Assembly (NCBI RefSeq): GCF_040807025.1
Contig: NC_090951.1
Span: forward strand, 4,898,001-4,962,000
From: Struthio camelus
Taxonomy: Eukaryota > Chordata > Aves > Struthioniformes > Struthionidae
Direction of reading: 5' to 3'
DNA: 64,000 nucleotides
Part shown: positions 1 to 15,000 of the stretch, piece after piece
Layout of the letters: every line of letters begins with the position of its first letter
Numbering within the stretch: the first letter of the stretch is position 1
Notes under the pieces: model-generated
What the model saw: only the letters and a program-made list of their open reading frames with translations
The model's database searches: none
What the model was told of the DNA's origin: nothing
Program-made: the position numbers and the translations under genes

Positions 1-3000
1 TATTCTGGAATATAAAGAATATATCACTAATAAGTGTACTCTTTAGCTCTTGTCATAAGAGCCAGGGAATTTGCTATAAGTAAACAGCTTTAAAAAGTTA
101 TTACTGTAAAGCTAATCTAAGAATAAAAACATCTATTTTTTTCCTCACTATAATTCTAGGGTTAAAAGCTGTTTGCTGAAGGCAAAACTTCGTCCATATT
201 GAGTTTCCAGGAACTCATTTGCCTCAGGTCTGTCAACTTTGATATTGATTTGGTAGAATAACTTTTATTTCAATCAAAAAAAAAAAAAAGGCAGGAAAAC
301 CAGTCCCTTTACAACTCTGAAACAATAAATAAGGGATATCAAAGAGGAAAACCACTATTTGCTTCTAGTCTGTGAAAATAACCTGGGACTGAATACCTGC
401 TGAACACTAACTTGCTCCAGGAAATCCAACTAGAATACCAGCGGGATGTTATCATCTACTGAGAAAGAATTTAAAGCAATCTGGAAATATGAGGATAAGC
501 CTAGTAGTAAGCAAGTAGTAAATAAGTGATGAAGAAAAGTCTTCAGACTAACTGCATTTATCTGAAGCTAGAGGCTGGTAGAGACAAGCTTTCATTTAGG
601 AAATGGGCAACCTTTCACTTTAAAAACCTGGATCCTCTATGAAGATGAGAAAATGATGTTCTGATTTCCATTAGTATGCACTGAGCGATGTCTCTGAAGT
701 CTAGTGCTTGGAGAAGTTCAGTGAGCTGCAGTTTCTCTCTTCAACTAGTGACACGGGAACTTCCTATTACACTGCAAATTTATTTTAAAAAAATTGAGTT
801 CTTTGAGAAAAAAGAAAATAGCAGCCACTTGTATTTTGAAATACATCTTTTATCTTTGGTAGAAGACCTATAGCTTGATTAGCAAGACTTTGTCTTCACT
901 GTATATTCTTCCTTTCCCCCCCCCGGCGCTCCTTCAAACTGAACCTCTGAAACGCCGAAGAGCAAGTCTCAAACAGGTTGGATATATTATAGTTGAATCA
1001 CAGTTAGCCCTTCTCAAACTGACCTTCTGAGACCCTCTACAGCTCCATAATATCCCGCCCATTAGGCAGTAGTTGCTAGAGCGTATGTAGCACCTGCTCT
1101 GAAGTCAATCCTGCCACCCTTCAGTGGCACTTTCCTAGTCAGGGAAAGTGATGACCAGGAGGAGGAGGAACTTGTTTTTAAACAGAGCTGGAGTTGTGCC
1201 TCTGCCTATTAACAATAAGGGAAACAAATAGGAGTCCCACTCTAATCTTTCCCTTTGAATCCACAGAGGCTTCTCACAAAAGGCTTCTCTGACATGCTAA
1301 GGCTGTGCAAATGAATACAATTCACTATATGAACCAACTTTCACATGCAGGTAGACAGCTTCCCCCTTCACTCCCCCCGCCCTCCAAGCCTGCTATTCAA
1401 ATTCTCCAGGTCTTCAGTACCATCTTCTGTTTCAAAATAAAACTGGGGTTCTCAGTTACAGCTAGCCCACAAGTCTCACACAGTATGTTTTTATCTCCCA
1501 AGCAGATGAGGGTAACTACAGTCATCATTTTCTCTTCACTCTTGATGCATGCTTCCTTTGAAAACTTGGTACAAGTTGTTGAAGATAAGAAGCGGTGAGT
1601 GGCTTAAACATCAATGACAGTAACACTTAGTCTTCAACAGTTCTGTAGTACCCTGATACACCAGGTTAAGAAGCACTTAAAGAAATACCAAGCGCCATAT
1701 GTTGAAGCATGTCACGGTCACACCATACTGGTTTGCTATACAGTACTTCTCCAACACTAACAAGTAGGTAAGTGTCATTGCATTCCAAAAAAAAAATTCA
1801 AACAGTATAAGATAAAATGCCATATAACTGTATGAATACTTGATTCAAAATTCTAATGTTAGTACTCAAACGCAGCTCTCAGTTTAGTGAAACTCTGCAG
1901 CAACTTGAGTTTAGCCCAAAACACATGCCAGTGCTATTCTGTTTGTATAACATCCTTAATAGAATTTCTGAATCTAACTTAAGTTCAAAAAGTGGGAAAT
2001 ATTTCTGTTCTCTTTAAGGGGGCCTCATAACTCAAAATACATCAGAAAAACTATTGCACACACATAGTATGCACACTGTGTTCTACACATATAGGAACAT
2101 TTTGGAAAGGGGATTCCTATGTTCAGGTGATGGAATCAAGAATTTGTGTTTGGAAATAAATGGATAGTGAGGCATCGCATCATTCTACTGCTGAATGATA
2201 ATGCAAAATGAAGGTGTTTACAAGCAAGTCCTGTAATTTTAAATCAGCAGTATAATATGTACTAACCCAGCAATGAACTCTGATATTTATGGGTAATTGC
2301 TTTGGGAAAAAAAAAAAAATAAAAGCATATTTGCAGTCAATCATGGGTGCTGCATAGGGAACAATTCATTTTCAGAAGATAACTGCAGCAAGTAGCTGGA
2401 AAGAAGAATTTTAGTCTGCTCCAGTGGAAAAAGAACAAATGACTAGAACTAGTGGAGTAACGCAGGAAGTGATTTGCAAATGTCTTTATGATAAAGTATC
2501 ACAAATTGATACTTTCCATACTTACATTTATAATATCTATATAAATACTTTCTAATAGGTATTTGTTTTTCTGAAAACATTTGTGAATCTCAAAGCTGCA
2601 AGAATAACTCATTTGAAGAAAAATTGAAAAGCATTTTTGAAACCGTTTCAAAAGGCTCAGCAAGCTAGCCAAAGCATAGGATAGACCTTTGAGCTAAGTA
2701 ACAAATCACACAAAAAACCTGACAGTCCCTAGGGGTAGTTTGGCCAAAATTCACAGTCTGAAACTTCTCTGCAGAAGTCATTAATTACTTAGAAATAGTA
2801 GTACTTTCAGATTTTCCCCTCCTCATGAATCAGGACACAGAAGACTTGCAAGACAAGTGACTACATTTAGAATTATTATTCAATGAGATTTTTACTTTTC
2901 TTGCTCTAATCTAGACAAAACCTTAACAGTCCTTTTAGAGAACATGTTGCTTTAACCCTCCCACTGAACAAAAAAACCCAAAGCAAAGGAAAAATCCCCT

Positions 3001-6000
3001 TTGAGTGCATCTGCAACAAGAAAAGATAGTTTAAGGAATTACAGCAGCTTGACCTCCCAGCAACTAGGAGCATAGTTCTAGAGTCAGGTATCAAGCTTCC
3101 CAAAGTTCATTTTCCTGCAGCACATGCCAGTTCTAGAGAGCCTTTCAATGCTGTATGCCTGTCCAAGTTCATATATGAGCATGGTAAGCGTTTTTCTACT
3201 CTGAATGCAGCCCTTTGTTTTCCCAACATACCATCATTTATCCACTATAGATGCTACTGGAGCAAGTCCAGGAAAGTGGGTTTCTGCAAATTCAGATGAA
3301 TTTGCCTGAGCTACCAAGGAATGTTTTGCAGCATAAGGAAATCAGTTCGCTTTCTGTGTTCATGTGAACTTTAATGCACCTCATACCAAAGGTGAATGTT
3401 TCACTCAAATGACTAATATTTGCTAAAAGCAATTCTAAAGAATTGCACACTCGGATGTAAAATTCACCATTTGTACTCTGTACATGATCACTACAAAAAA
3501 ATACTCCTTTAGATATTAAAACTTGTTTGACTATAGATTTAGTCCTGTTTTGTACTTCATTCACATTTGCACATATACCTTTGAAACGAGTTCAAGCCTT
3601 TCTAGCATGATCATGCACAAAACATGAACCCTCAATTAACCATCCTATTAAGAGTGGGAAACAGAAGAGAATCCAAGACTTCCCCCATAGGAACTCTAAC
3701 CCAGAAACATAAAAATCGCATCAGTACAAACATCGGTACAGATAACTGAAATCCAAGAAATCTCTATTCGGACAGTCAATGAAACCTAGGGACTCCAACA
3801 TACGTGCTCTACAGAGGTCTGGCCTACAAATTTAGTCTGGCAAAGTGATGTTGACAGCTTGCTTCTTCCAGTCATCCCTTACAACAGGAACAGCTCCCAG
3901 TACTAAGGAATGGCAATTTCAGTATGACAGCGTAAATCCTTATCAAGGGGATGCTTGAGGTTTTACAGTTTCAGAGCCATTTTAAAGACTCAAATTCATT
4001 TAATTCTTGCAGAAAAGAGTGCTCTTCTCACTGCCAATAACGCAAACAAAGCAATTTACAGAGAGCAGAGAAAGAACCAGATGTAATTGGAATTAAAGAC
4101 ATTTCTAGCATGTACTATTTATCACTAATTGGAACTCCTAGGGTGGGGGAAAAATGCTTACAGAAGCATTGGCGTCTTGTTTTTCTTGCATAAGATTTGC
4201 TCCCTGGGGCCACCTAATTCCTGGAGTCCCAAAATTTCTGGCAACATGGCAAATCCCTCATGGGTAGCTTTAAGCCACCAGACCTCGGACCCCAGCTGGC
4301 AAAAAGGTTGAAGACTTGGGTGTCCTGGATGGAAAAAGCTTGCAAACCCTGACCTAGTAACCTCTTGCTGTGTTTGGTCTTCAGCTTTACATTCAATCGC
4401 TAAACCGAAACCCAGGAGATCTACTCCGAGCAGTGCAGACTTCATCTTTGTAGAAGACATCATAATTCAGCTTGTACCTAGGCACTAAGGCTACATTACT
4501 GCCTTAAATCTGGTACATTTTAATTTGAGTGATCTTCACTTTGCAAACTCAGCATCGCTTAACATTGTCTTTAGCGTACAGAGTTTGAACCAATTCTTCA
4601 GGCTAATCAAAGATGAACCTGTGCAGTCTCTCAAGATTTTTAAGATTAGAACAGCACACATAAGTCAAGGAAAAAAACAAGGTGGAGTGCTAGGCAAGAA
4701 GGGGAAACTGAGTACTCAATAAGAAATAGCACAGCAAAGCTGCCAGCAGTTATCCTAGATTACTGCTGCAAAGCACTCAGCTTTCTGAAGTGGAAAGTAA
4801 CTGAACATACAAAGTAAAGTAACAAATCTTAACTATTTTACTTGCAAATGCTGATAAGCAAGTAATTAATAGAGGAAATCCTTGTCGCCTACTATCTTGT
4901 GTTCTGTATTTTGGTATTTGCTTTTACTGTACAGAAGCATTAAGCATTGTTCTGCCTCCTGCTGTTCCACTACTGTCAGGAAATACAGAGCATACACAGA
5001 TAAAAGTACCACATATTAATTTCAAACTTGGCTCCAAAGAGTTGTTGGAATCATGATTTGGGGTGAAATTATTTTAAAAAGAAAATCAAAGTGGCAAAGT
5101 TTGAAGTACCTAATTCATATCCACACTGTATTCTTGTCAAATACTGTTATTACACGTCCAAATCAACTGGATGTGCGACTTGTTCTTATAATCCCTAAAA
5201 ACCTGTGAAGTTCTCATTTCCCACAGACAGGGTGGTTCCTTTTGTCAATTAGGAAATGGGAGAGATTTTCCTGAAGTCTCTGAATGAGCAGAAGATACCT
5301 TAAAATCAGAATAAGTATGTCATACTTTGGACAGTAAAAAGTTTGGCTAACTGAAGGAAAGTAGCTTCATAAGAGGTTACTTCATTCTGCTGTAAGACGG
5401 TGAATGGCACCATAGCTAATATAGAAAATACTAAGCTCATCATCTGATCTGCATTCGTACATTACTTAAATAAGCAGGACACTTAAATGGGTGTTAATAC
5501 AATATTACCTAAGATGGCAGGAGAAAGTCGTCCGTAATGACATCCCACCTGTTCAACCAGGCTTTGGTCCAAAGCCATGTCTTTGGGTTATGTACTTCCA
5601 TTAAATAAGAGAAGACTTGACAAGACTTGAATCACTTTTAAAGATGATAAAAAATATTCAACACTCCAGTAATGCTCTTCCCCACAAATCTTTAAGTGGC
5701 ATTAAGATGTCATGAACAAAGAAGAAAGGGAGAGAGGGTGTACGCAAAGAACTCCAAGCTCTGGATGCTGGAGAGTAAAGGCTGAGCTGGAAGCATTCCC
5801 GTCACCCCTGAAGCCTACTAACGATCAATACCAGTAAGAGCACTAGGTGGAATATTTCACCACATCAGTTTCCTGCTGTTACAGGTGCTAGAACAAGAAT
5901 TGCAGTTGCATTAACTAAAATACTCTTACAGACGTTATCAACCATTTGCATTCACTGACCCACCCATCAAGGCTACTGAAAGCAGGAACATCGACTCAAA

Positions 6001-9000
6001 TTGCACACGGGTCAAGCAGCAGCAATATCTCCTGTACTCCAATGTAACTACCATGAGAAGTGGGTCTTTTTTCGCCTAGCAGTCTAGATGTTTTTGATTA
6101 AATGACATTTACTAACTAAACACTCTCTCACTGGATTGTGGCAGATTTTCAGTGCTGCTACATCTGTGGAATGCTTTCAAGTTATTCTCTTAAGTAAACA
6201 TAAGACTATAAAATGTAAATATAAACTTAACAGTTCTCTAGCAGTGAAAGCATAATTTGAATAAATAGGGAAGTTAATGAAACACCATTACACATAAAAG
6301 ACTATCATCTCCCTCTATGCACTAAGCAGTGAATGTGCTACTGCCAGTTCAGAAATAAAAGAATCCATTGGACTCAATCTTTAGATTTTTTTTAAATGAG
6401 AAAAAATTTGTTTCTATGTGCTAGCCATTAAAGCTACCTTCAATTTTCTTAGCCCTGACTTATCAATCTAAGTTTACAGATAAATAATTTGGTTTTTTGT
6501 GTCTAAATCAGGAGAGTGGAAATAATCAATAGTCTGAATTGCAAAATTAATACAAGGACAGCAAAATATTTCAAGGGGAACAGTTAGATTCTTCAGTATG
6601 GTCCAACAAGTTGTCAATCACTGACAGGGCAGTATTCCAAGAATGTAAAAATAATGAAGGAACAGCATGTGACCTCCTTGTCAAAAATAAAGCCATGTAT
6701 AAACACACTTTTTCTTTACAAGTGATCAGTTATATATTTTATTATGCATTGGGATCAACCCCTTTCAGGGCAACCCTTCCATTTGCCTATCCTTTAGCAT
6801 ACAATAACACCAATTCTACTTTTGTGTCAAGATCACCTTTGGACTTCCCTCCCTTAATATTTAACCTCACGGTTCTCTACTATATACTCAAGCCTTTAGG
6901 TGTACTTACAACCACAGTTGAATAGTGACATCTGCAAACCCACAGAGAATTATAAAGTAGTTCTCTAATTCTGGTATGCATCAGACCTAAGGTCAGCCTG
7001 GTCTAGAGTTTTGATACTCCCACTTACCATTTCCTGGATTAAAAAAAAACAGGAATCCACACTGTGTAGTATTCCAGTACACTGGAATATTCTCCTTAGA
7101 AGAGTGACAAATACATGTAAATAGCCTATCAAGAGGTCTTAATTCATAAAAAAAACTTTTGGAGCTTCGTTGGAATGTTTTCAGATTCTGCCTACAAAGC
7201 CATTATAAAACAGCAAAAACCTGCTATTGCAGAAATTTGGCCCCGCAGAGACTATTGTTAGAAAGAAAAAAATTGCTATTTCCAGTTAGATAAAGCAAAT
7301 TTAAATCTGTAAAGTAATTAGACTTGAAGTACTGAATAACTATTTCTGCAAGTGCTTTGACAACTTTGATCAGAGATAAGTTTGAAGAGAAGTGTACTCA
7401 AGCTTTTCTCAAGCTTTCTTTTTTTTTAAAAAAAAAAAGAGTGTAACTGTGATTGTCAATTAAAAACAGATTACATTGTCAACAAAAGACAGTCTTTTAA
7501 ATGGCAGTTTGCATGTGTTTACCTAGAGTACTTAAGAATCTGAGACAAAGTTTTCTCATTTGGGTGCTTTACTGTTAAACCAGAATGTAAACTCTGGTAT
7601 GTACTTACTATTTCCATCTCTTTTGTTGTTCTTCCTCTCACTAACTTCAAGATAGAGCCATTCTCTGTTCATCCCTTAGCTTTCTTTGTGCTCTTTTAGT
7701 CATTCCAGTCCCTCAGTCTCTCCCTCTTGAGAGAGGCATATAAGGAAACCTCAGCAAAAGGAAAAAGCAAGGAAATTGGTAGCTGTTTTTCATATGAACA
7801 CAATTTCTGTATCAGTTGTTTTTTGTCTTTTCATATTCAGGTGCAAAAGTTGATTTAGTTTTTTTTTTTTTTTTTTTTTTCAAGCACCACTCTTTCTGCC
7901 TATTGTATTTTATTGCTGGAAGATTACTATCCTTTGGGGAAAGACTTAACTCTTGGCCTGGTACAAAAAACACTTGGTGTAAATTGAATACAAGACAGCT
8001 TTTTTTATTGGGTATAACACTTTTACAAAATTAGAGCAGTCATGAGGAAAGCCTTTTATAACTCACTTGGCTTTACTTCCCCGGCACTCTCAGGGATTTT
8101 ATTATTTTTATTTGGTTTTTAATCTCCTGAACTTTATGGTCACTGAGGCAACAGCTCTCCAAAATTCTTAGTAACCAGTCCCTTCGGAGAAAGGCCTTAC
8201 AGACGCTGCAAACAATGCTAAGTCAAGGGACAGTTTATTCCCTCCAGTTCTGAGCCTCTAGAAGAAATTTAACTATATCGAATTTCAAATGCCTCTTCCT
8301 TTGGAATTCTACAACCTGCTGGGACTTCAGCTAGATCTGGTTCAGTAACAAACCATGCTTTCCCTGCCAGCTTATCTCACTTTTCCCAGGAGGGACTAGC
8401 TAAACTGCACCTGGAAGCTCTTGCAATTCACTCCTACAGACTTTCCACAGTCTTCTTTTATTTTCTCAGAAATCATTTTTGACTTGAATCCTAACAGGCC
8501 AACCATCATTCACTGCCATTTCACCATTCCCTGATAGTGTAATTGTTCAAAAAAGGTACTAAACCCAAGAAGCACAGAATAAATAGCTCACGTTGGCTGC
8601 AACAGATTCAGATCACAGTTGTGGATATGATCATCTTGCACTCAAGTTACCTACCGGTAAATAACTGTCACTACTTATTTACCTATTGCTAAATAACATA
8701 GGGCAAGTATTACTATGAAAGGTCCAGCAAAGAGCTGAAACGAGGTCTGCCTCTGAAATCCCAGCTTAAAGAGGATCAGTTTCTGTGGACTGGCAGAGAA
8801 CAGTGACATGAGAGGAAAGTTTTCCTTTATGTTCAGACTTGGATATCAGTTGACTTGACTCTTTTTAAAGAAAGCAAGCATGAACATTGGAGGTTTACTA
8901 CGCTTATATAGCTGCAACCCCCCCAAATCCCAGTTCATTTCTTGGAATTCATTTATTGAATCACAATCAAGTGTGCCATTTGAAAAGCTGCCTGGCTGTA

Positions 9001-12000
9001 CTGCATGGGTTATGTTAAATGAGATTTGGGGACCATCTTTTAGTCTTTTGAGGTTTTCCGTATCTCCGAAACCTTTGTTATGCTGCGCTTAATACGCTAA
9101 CTAAACAGATCTGTCTGGGCAGCAAATTCCTAAGTCAAAATGGAAAGAGGAGGGCTCCTCTCAAAAAAAGGAAATCCTAAATTCAAAGCAAGCTAAACTG
9201 AGTCTTAGACCCTTGAGAAGGCTAGCCTCATTTAAATAAACTGAAAAGATCAGTACTTATAGTTATCAAAAATATAGCACAAGCTAAGACGAATCTCAAG
9301 TCCTTTGACTCAAACGAAATCATATTGATCATGATTATATTGGCTATTTGAAAACAAGAAAGGAAAAATTCCTTGTTTTTTGGGGTGATTTTTTGGTCAA
9401 CTGTGTTCAAGCAGCTATGCTTGTCCCCTGAAAGTCTGAACTGAAGATTATTCTTCTGTGCAGCCCTGTTTAAGATGAACCAACCATCAATGATAAAACT
9501 GTAAAACAACACTCAATTTCCCCAACACTTCCATTAGCAGAATGCTTTTTTCAGTCGCAAGCAGTTCTACTTCAGCGTGATCTCATTTCAGCTGAGCACT
9601 GGGGAAATGCATATATATTATTTTTATCCAAACTATTTATTAGAAACTAAAACAACTGGAAAGTCATCTGATGAATACAGTTACTACAAACTTCACAGTG
9701 CAGCCTCAGTGGTATTTTCTCCAGATCTCCCCATCTTTATTTTCTTCCTCCTGAAAATAGTTGCAAAATAATTGGCAAAACAAAGACCTTCACAGAAAAT
9801 CAGATATAACAGTGAAATAAAAAGGACTTACTTGCTAGCATTTTTTATGCTATTGTAAGATAAATTAGGTTTCCTCAGATTTGATTAAAGAAGCCATCTT
9901 GACGAAATAGCATTAATGCACATTATCCTCTATCATCTATCACCAAACTCAGATTTAAAGCAAACTTGAAGGTATTAGAGCCATTTTGGTCCTTAAAATA
10001 CTTGGTCACATAAGAGCTATTCCCCTGTTGGCATGATTAGCACAGCATGAACAGCAAGGATTAAGGCAAGTACAGACAGAAAAGCTCTGGCAGAGTCATG
10101 CATGGAGAGGGTACAGGGGAATTCTGACTTCACCTAGTCTGGCTTTTTTCACAACAGTTAATATCTAATTGTCGCATACGCTTAACTCACTCCAGACACA
10201 CTAAGTGTTCCCTGGCAACATTTTTGACAAACCTGGCACCACGTTTAAAGGTTTAACCTGATGACACAGCAAGACATGAGCTCATCCTTTTTATTAGGTG
10301 AAGAACAAGATATTTTGCAGAAACTTAAATCAAAATATATGGTTTAATATTAGTTTGGGGTTTAGTGCTTTTGAAATGTTAAGTCATTTAAGACAACAAT
10401 AAAGTATTCAGGCCAGGGAAGGGGAGTAACTTAGAAAGGAGCTCCAAAACAGAGAAGGCAAGAAGCAACAGCCTTCTGACACTGATGTTCAAACTGATTT
10501 GCTAAATACTCTGTACTATTCCAATTGTCCTTCATGCCTCGCTTTATCCTTTAACCTTACTCTGAGCAAAGTGATCATTTGATTGCTTCTTGTTAGGCCC
10601 TCCCCCCCACCACTTCCCTCCCTTGTGTACAACCAAAACGTAAACTCCACCCAAAAAACAGTATAAATACCACCTGAAGAGCCTGTATGAGTAATATATC
10701 TTGTTTTTCACATCTGGTCAAAACCACTAAAAGCTTCCGTTGTGAAACCAGCTTTCATCCAATTCTCTTCTAAATTTGACACTTCAAAAGTTTTCTACAA
10801 AACTAACATCTTAGGTATTTTGATTCAAAGAAATATTTGATTTCAGTATATTTTAAAATATGTAGCATGAAATTTAACACACTTGGGGAAAAAAACCAAG
10901 AAGTTCTCTTCCAGAAATGTTGAAGTGTTTTGACGTTTATTGAAATGTCTCATTTTGACTTTTCTTTCACAACTACATTTTACTGAAAATACCATGTTCT
11001 ACTGGAAAGTTTCCAGTCTGGCAAAACTGTTTTCTCATGGGACAGCGATCTGTTGAGAAAGTTTTGAGTAGTGGTGATTACACTGTATGTTCCACTTTTT
11101 CTTTCTTGCACCATCTATTTTCTCACTAGGGATCCTAAATGCCACAGTGATAAATAAGTGAACACTTAATAACCATTTAACATTAATAGTCAATGAGATC
11201 CATATAAGGTCAGTTCCAAAGCAATGCTTATCCAGGAACGTGTATGAAAAGAACCTATACAAAATTGGACTATACCGGTGGAAATACAGGTTTTGTGCAA
11301 GTCTAGAGCAATGAGCTAAATCTTTCCCCCAAGAGATCTGAAGTAGAACTGGATGAAGGAGTACCTCCATAGTTTTACTGAAACAAGTTTTCTCTCCAGT
11401 TTCATTGTTATATTTCAAATAGATTAAACTTAGAACTGCTTACTAGAACTGGAATATTTCAGAAAGTATTTTTGGAGCATTTAAAATTTAAATACTTGAT
11501 TGGAAATGTTTTGCATTTCCCCATCTCTAAAGACTAGCTTATGGACAATACGTTGTCTTCATTATACTTTGTTAATATATACCATAAATACAATTACCGA
11601 TGGAGCTAGCCTTTTGCTTTAACAGAAAAATAGTATAGGATTACAATATACAAACAAAAAGCCAGAAGTAATACATTGTCTGCTCTGTTGACTGTTCTGC
11701 AAACAGAACATTTTCCCATTTTTAGATCGATAGCATCTCCTAAGCTAATAGAAAAATACCTGTAGATAAATGTCTATCACATCACAAATATCACATTGTC
11801 TGCAATGTACTATAGTTAGTCTCTGAACTCCCAAATACCAGCATATAATAAATAGAAAATACATATATATATATATTTTTTTTAACATAAAAAAGCCTGC
11901 CACAGCAAGAAGGATTTGGCACTAGATTTATATTTTCCTGAAAGTTTCCTTCATGAAGCTCTGTAGAGAAGCTTCTTACTTTACACTGCTAAATTGTACT

Positions 12001-15000
12001 GTATTGGAAGAGTCATGTCTTCCCTTACCCATGATATTAACAGTCAATTTCACTCTTAATTAAAGAAACTAGCTTTAAGGCTGTTGTGTGCTGCAGTTTC
12101 CCTCCTCTCCTCCAAAAGCCTAAAGACAGCAAAAAGCCTAGATCACAGTGCAACATGAAACATGTCAGTCAAAATAAAAGTTACAGCAGCTACTTTTACA
12201 CCCCATCTCATTCCTTAGCTATAGCCAAGGCCTTGAAGTCAACATCTTTGATTATCAAGGCCTCTGGTCTATGCTGGGATTAGTTTGGCAAATCTGCCCA
12301 CTTGCAGTACTACAGCAGATGGGACATTGCTCTATACTGTGGCTTCTGTAGGACACCGGCCTCACTATCACCATACACCATTTACAAAAGCAACAGAAAA
12401 TACTAGGAATATATGAGCCAAGAGCCTCTATGAGGTTTTGCTTTTAGACTTTGTGTTCCACAGTTTCTTCCCTTCTGTTTTTTATTTCCAGCTGCAACTC
12501 AAATATTGTCCTGCATTAATTTATTTTTAGGAGGGGGTATTTACAGTTGTCTTACACAGCATATGGATTTCCTTTCATCTGCCACAGACTACAGCATGGA
12601 CTGACTTCCTTTGTTCACCTGTCTGTACTTAATACATAGCCTGGACATAATCTGGAAAGACTGATGGAGATTTTAGATTAACTTGCACTCGCGTCATTTA
12701 TCTCTGAAACAGTCCTTGGCCCGTTTTCTTCCTCTGCTGTCCTTGGTCAGGATGAAGCCAGAACCTTCTGATTCTTCTTTGATTGGTTTTGAACTGGAAC
12801 AATTTTAAGTTTTGACAAGAAAGGGGGCAATGGGGAGATGTCCTTTGATATAATAATTCTGTACTTCATATGGATCAAACTTAAGGTTCCTGCTTGAGAA
12901 GGGAGGTACACCACAGGAAAGAATCAAGGTAATGAACATTTCTGTCACTCACACTACAGAGTCATTTTTCTTCTTCATTTTATTAGATGCTGCCTTGTCC
13001 TACTCCTTAAACACAAATGACAGATTATATTAGATGCATAAATTATATGGATTATATTTCTGACACCACTAAATTAGCTGTTAAAATTAGTTTGCCTGAT
13101 ATTATTGACAGCTCCCTAACTTAAGTACCTTTTTCTTTAGTTTTTCTTCCCTACTTTTTTCTTTCTTATTTTGTCACAACCTCCTTTGCTTTTCTAAAGA
13201 ACACAGTAAGAGGCAAACACACATATCACAGCTTTACAAGGACAGAAAGACTATGTTTCTCTCAAAGAGTGGCAAGCAGGTTCATAAATGAATTAAAGTA
13301 AATATTACCTGAACATATGCAAATATAAATGCAGCTCCCAGTGCAGCCAAGCGTTTCAGGGGTCCTTCCTGCCCAAAAAACTAAGCCACACAAGTGTTTG
13401 TTCTACATAGAAATCAGACTGTTTCTGATATATTTAAAGAATTATTGAGAATTAAGCTTCAAGGTTGGCTCTTCTCACAATGTGATTCAGTTTCCAGAAA
13501 AAAAAATGCAGGAAAAAAGTTTATGAACCCATGTATACAGGCCACAGGCTGTTGAAAAGTTACCATACGGTTCACCCAAGCACTATAATTGCAAAGTTCT
13601 GCCATGTTAAGTACAAACAAAACTCAGCAGGATACATTAGCTTCAGCAGTGAGGTGTGATCCAGATTGATAGTCCAAGCTCCAGTAAAAAGCAGTCACAG
13701 TTCAACAAGCATGTCCCCATCACCACCTATGATTAAACGCCGCAGACAGATCACCAAGTCTTCCCAAAAATAATTTATTATAACACTTATCTGTGTTGTG
13801 ATTCGTAGAAGAACAAAGCCAGAAAGCCCCCCCAGAAAATTACGGAAAGTTCTGTTCTGTAACCATCACTGCCCGATTAGCACCACACCTAGGCCCTAAG
13901 TCATCATTTTAATAAGTTAATAGGAAAAGAGACAGGCCCTCATCTGAAGGGAGAGGCCATGCCAGATGTGCTGCAGTGAGCTAAGTCCAGCAGTTTGCAA
14001 TAACCTTGTTCAGAAACTTCTATGAGGAGCTCTCGAGGTGTTCCAGCATTTTCTTGCTAAATCCTCACATCACCTCCCCTTTAATTTCCCCAGGAAAATA
14101 TTGGCATCAGCAACCTTCGCTGATAAAGTTTCACTTGCAAATTAACAGGTTTTTACACATACAAAATTATAATCAAACATCAGTCTGAAGATGAATAGCT
14201 CCTCCTGGGGTTCATTTTACCAGAAGTCCTAAGTATTCCGTCACAGTAAATTCAAACAGTTGGCAAAACAAGCATTCCACGCGCTTCCTCTACTTGCACA
14301 GAAATATTTCCAGATTTTATTGCATAACCTTAAGGCAAGCATGATTTACAAGACCCATAAATAGATATTTGTGTGTGGGTTGGACACTGGCTCCAACATA
14401 CAAAGATAAACTCAAGCTACTTGACACAGATTATACCCTAACACGTTCAAGTTGTTTAAGAGTTCACAGCATTGCTGCCTCTGAACTATAAAGGCAGTTA
14501 ACTCATCATTTGATTTCTGGGTGAAGTTTAGAATGATTTATATTGCCTCTGGTTTACTTAAGAAATGCAATTCCTTTGCAAGGCACAACAAGAAAACACC
14601 CAAGGAATTCCCTTAGTACCTGAATATACCAAGACAAAGTTTTATTTTCAGAGCCGGAACGAGGAATCTGTGCACCGGGACTCTCTCGGCAGGGAAGGGA
14701 AAACGCGCAATGAAGCAGTCAGCTAGAATAAGTTCTGAAGGTTGAAAAGGAATCTGTTTAAAAGCCTTTAAATGAACATAAAACTTGTTTTGAAGGTCTG
14801 CTCAAGAAGCCTTTACTACAAAAGTTTTTAAAGTTTGAATCTCAAATGCGTTTTTAGCACGAGATAAGTGCAAATAAAATTTTAATGTAAAGTAGCCTAA
14901 GCGCTGCTGTTGTGTCAGTGCTTTCAGATACAGCGTTATTCTGGAGACTGAGTGAGGTTTGGCATGCTCACCTGCATCCCAATCACCTCACTTGCACATG

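Noticed and set aside
5487..5590. Minus-strand ATG segment (MALDQSLVEQVGCHYGRLS) ending at a gtaata donor
   Set aside because: No acceptor or promoter context and no known homologue; donor-like strings of this strength occur by chance on both strands.
11035..11418. 127-codon minus-strand frame
   Set aside because: No family resemblance and AT-driven composition; a frame of this length is expected by chance in 64 kb.
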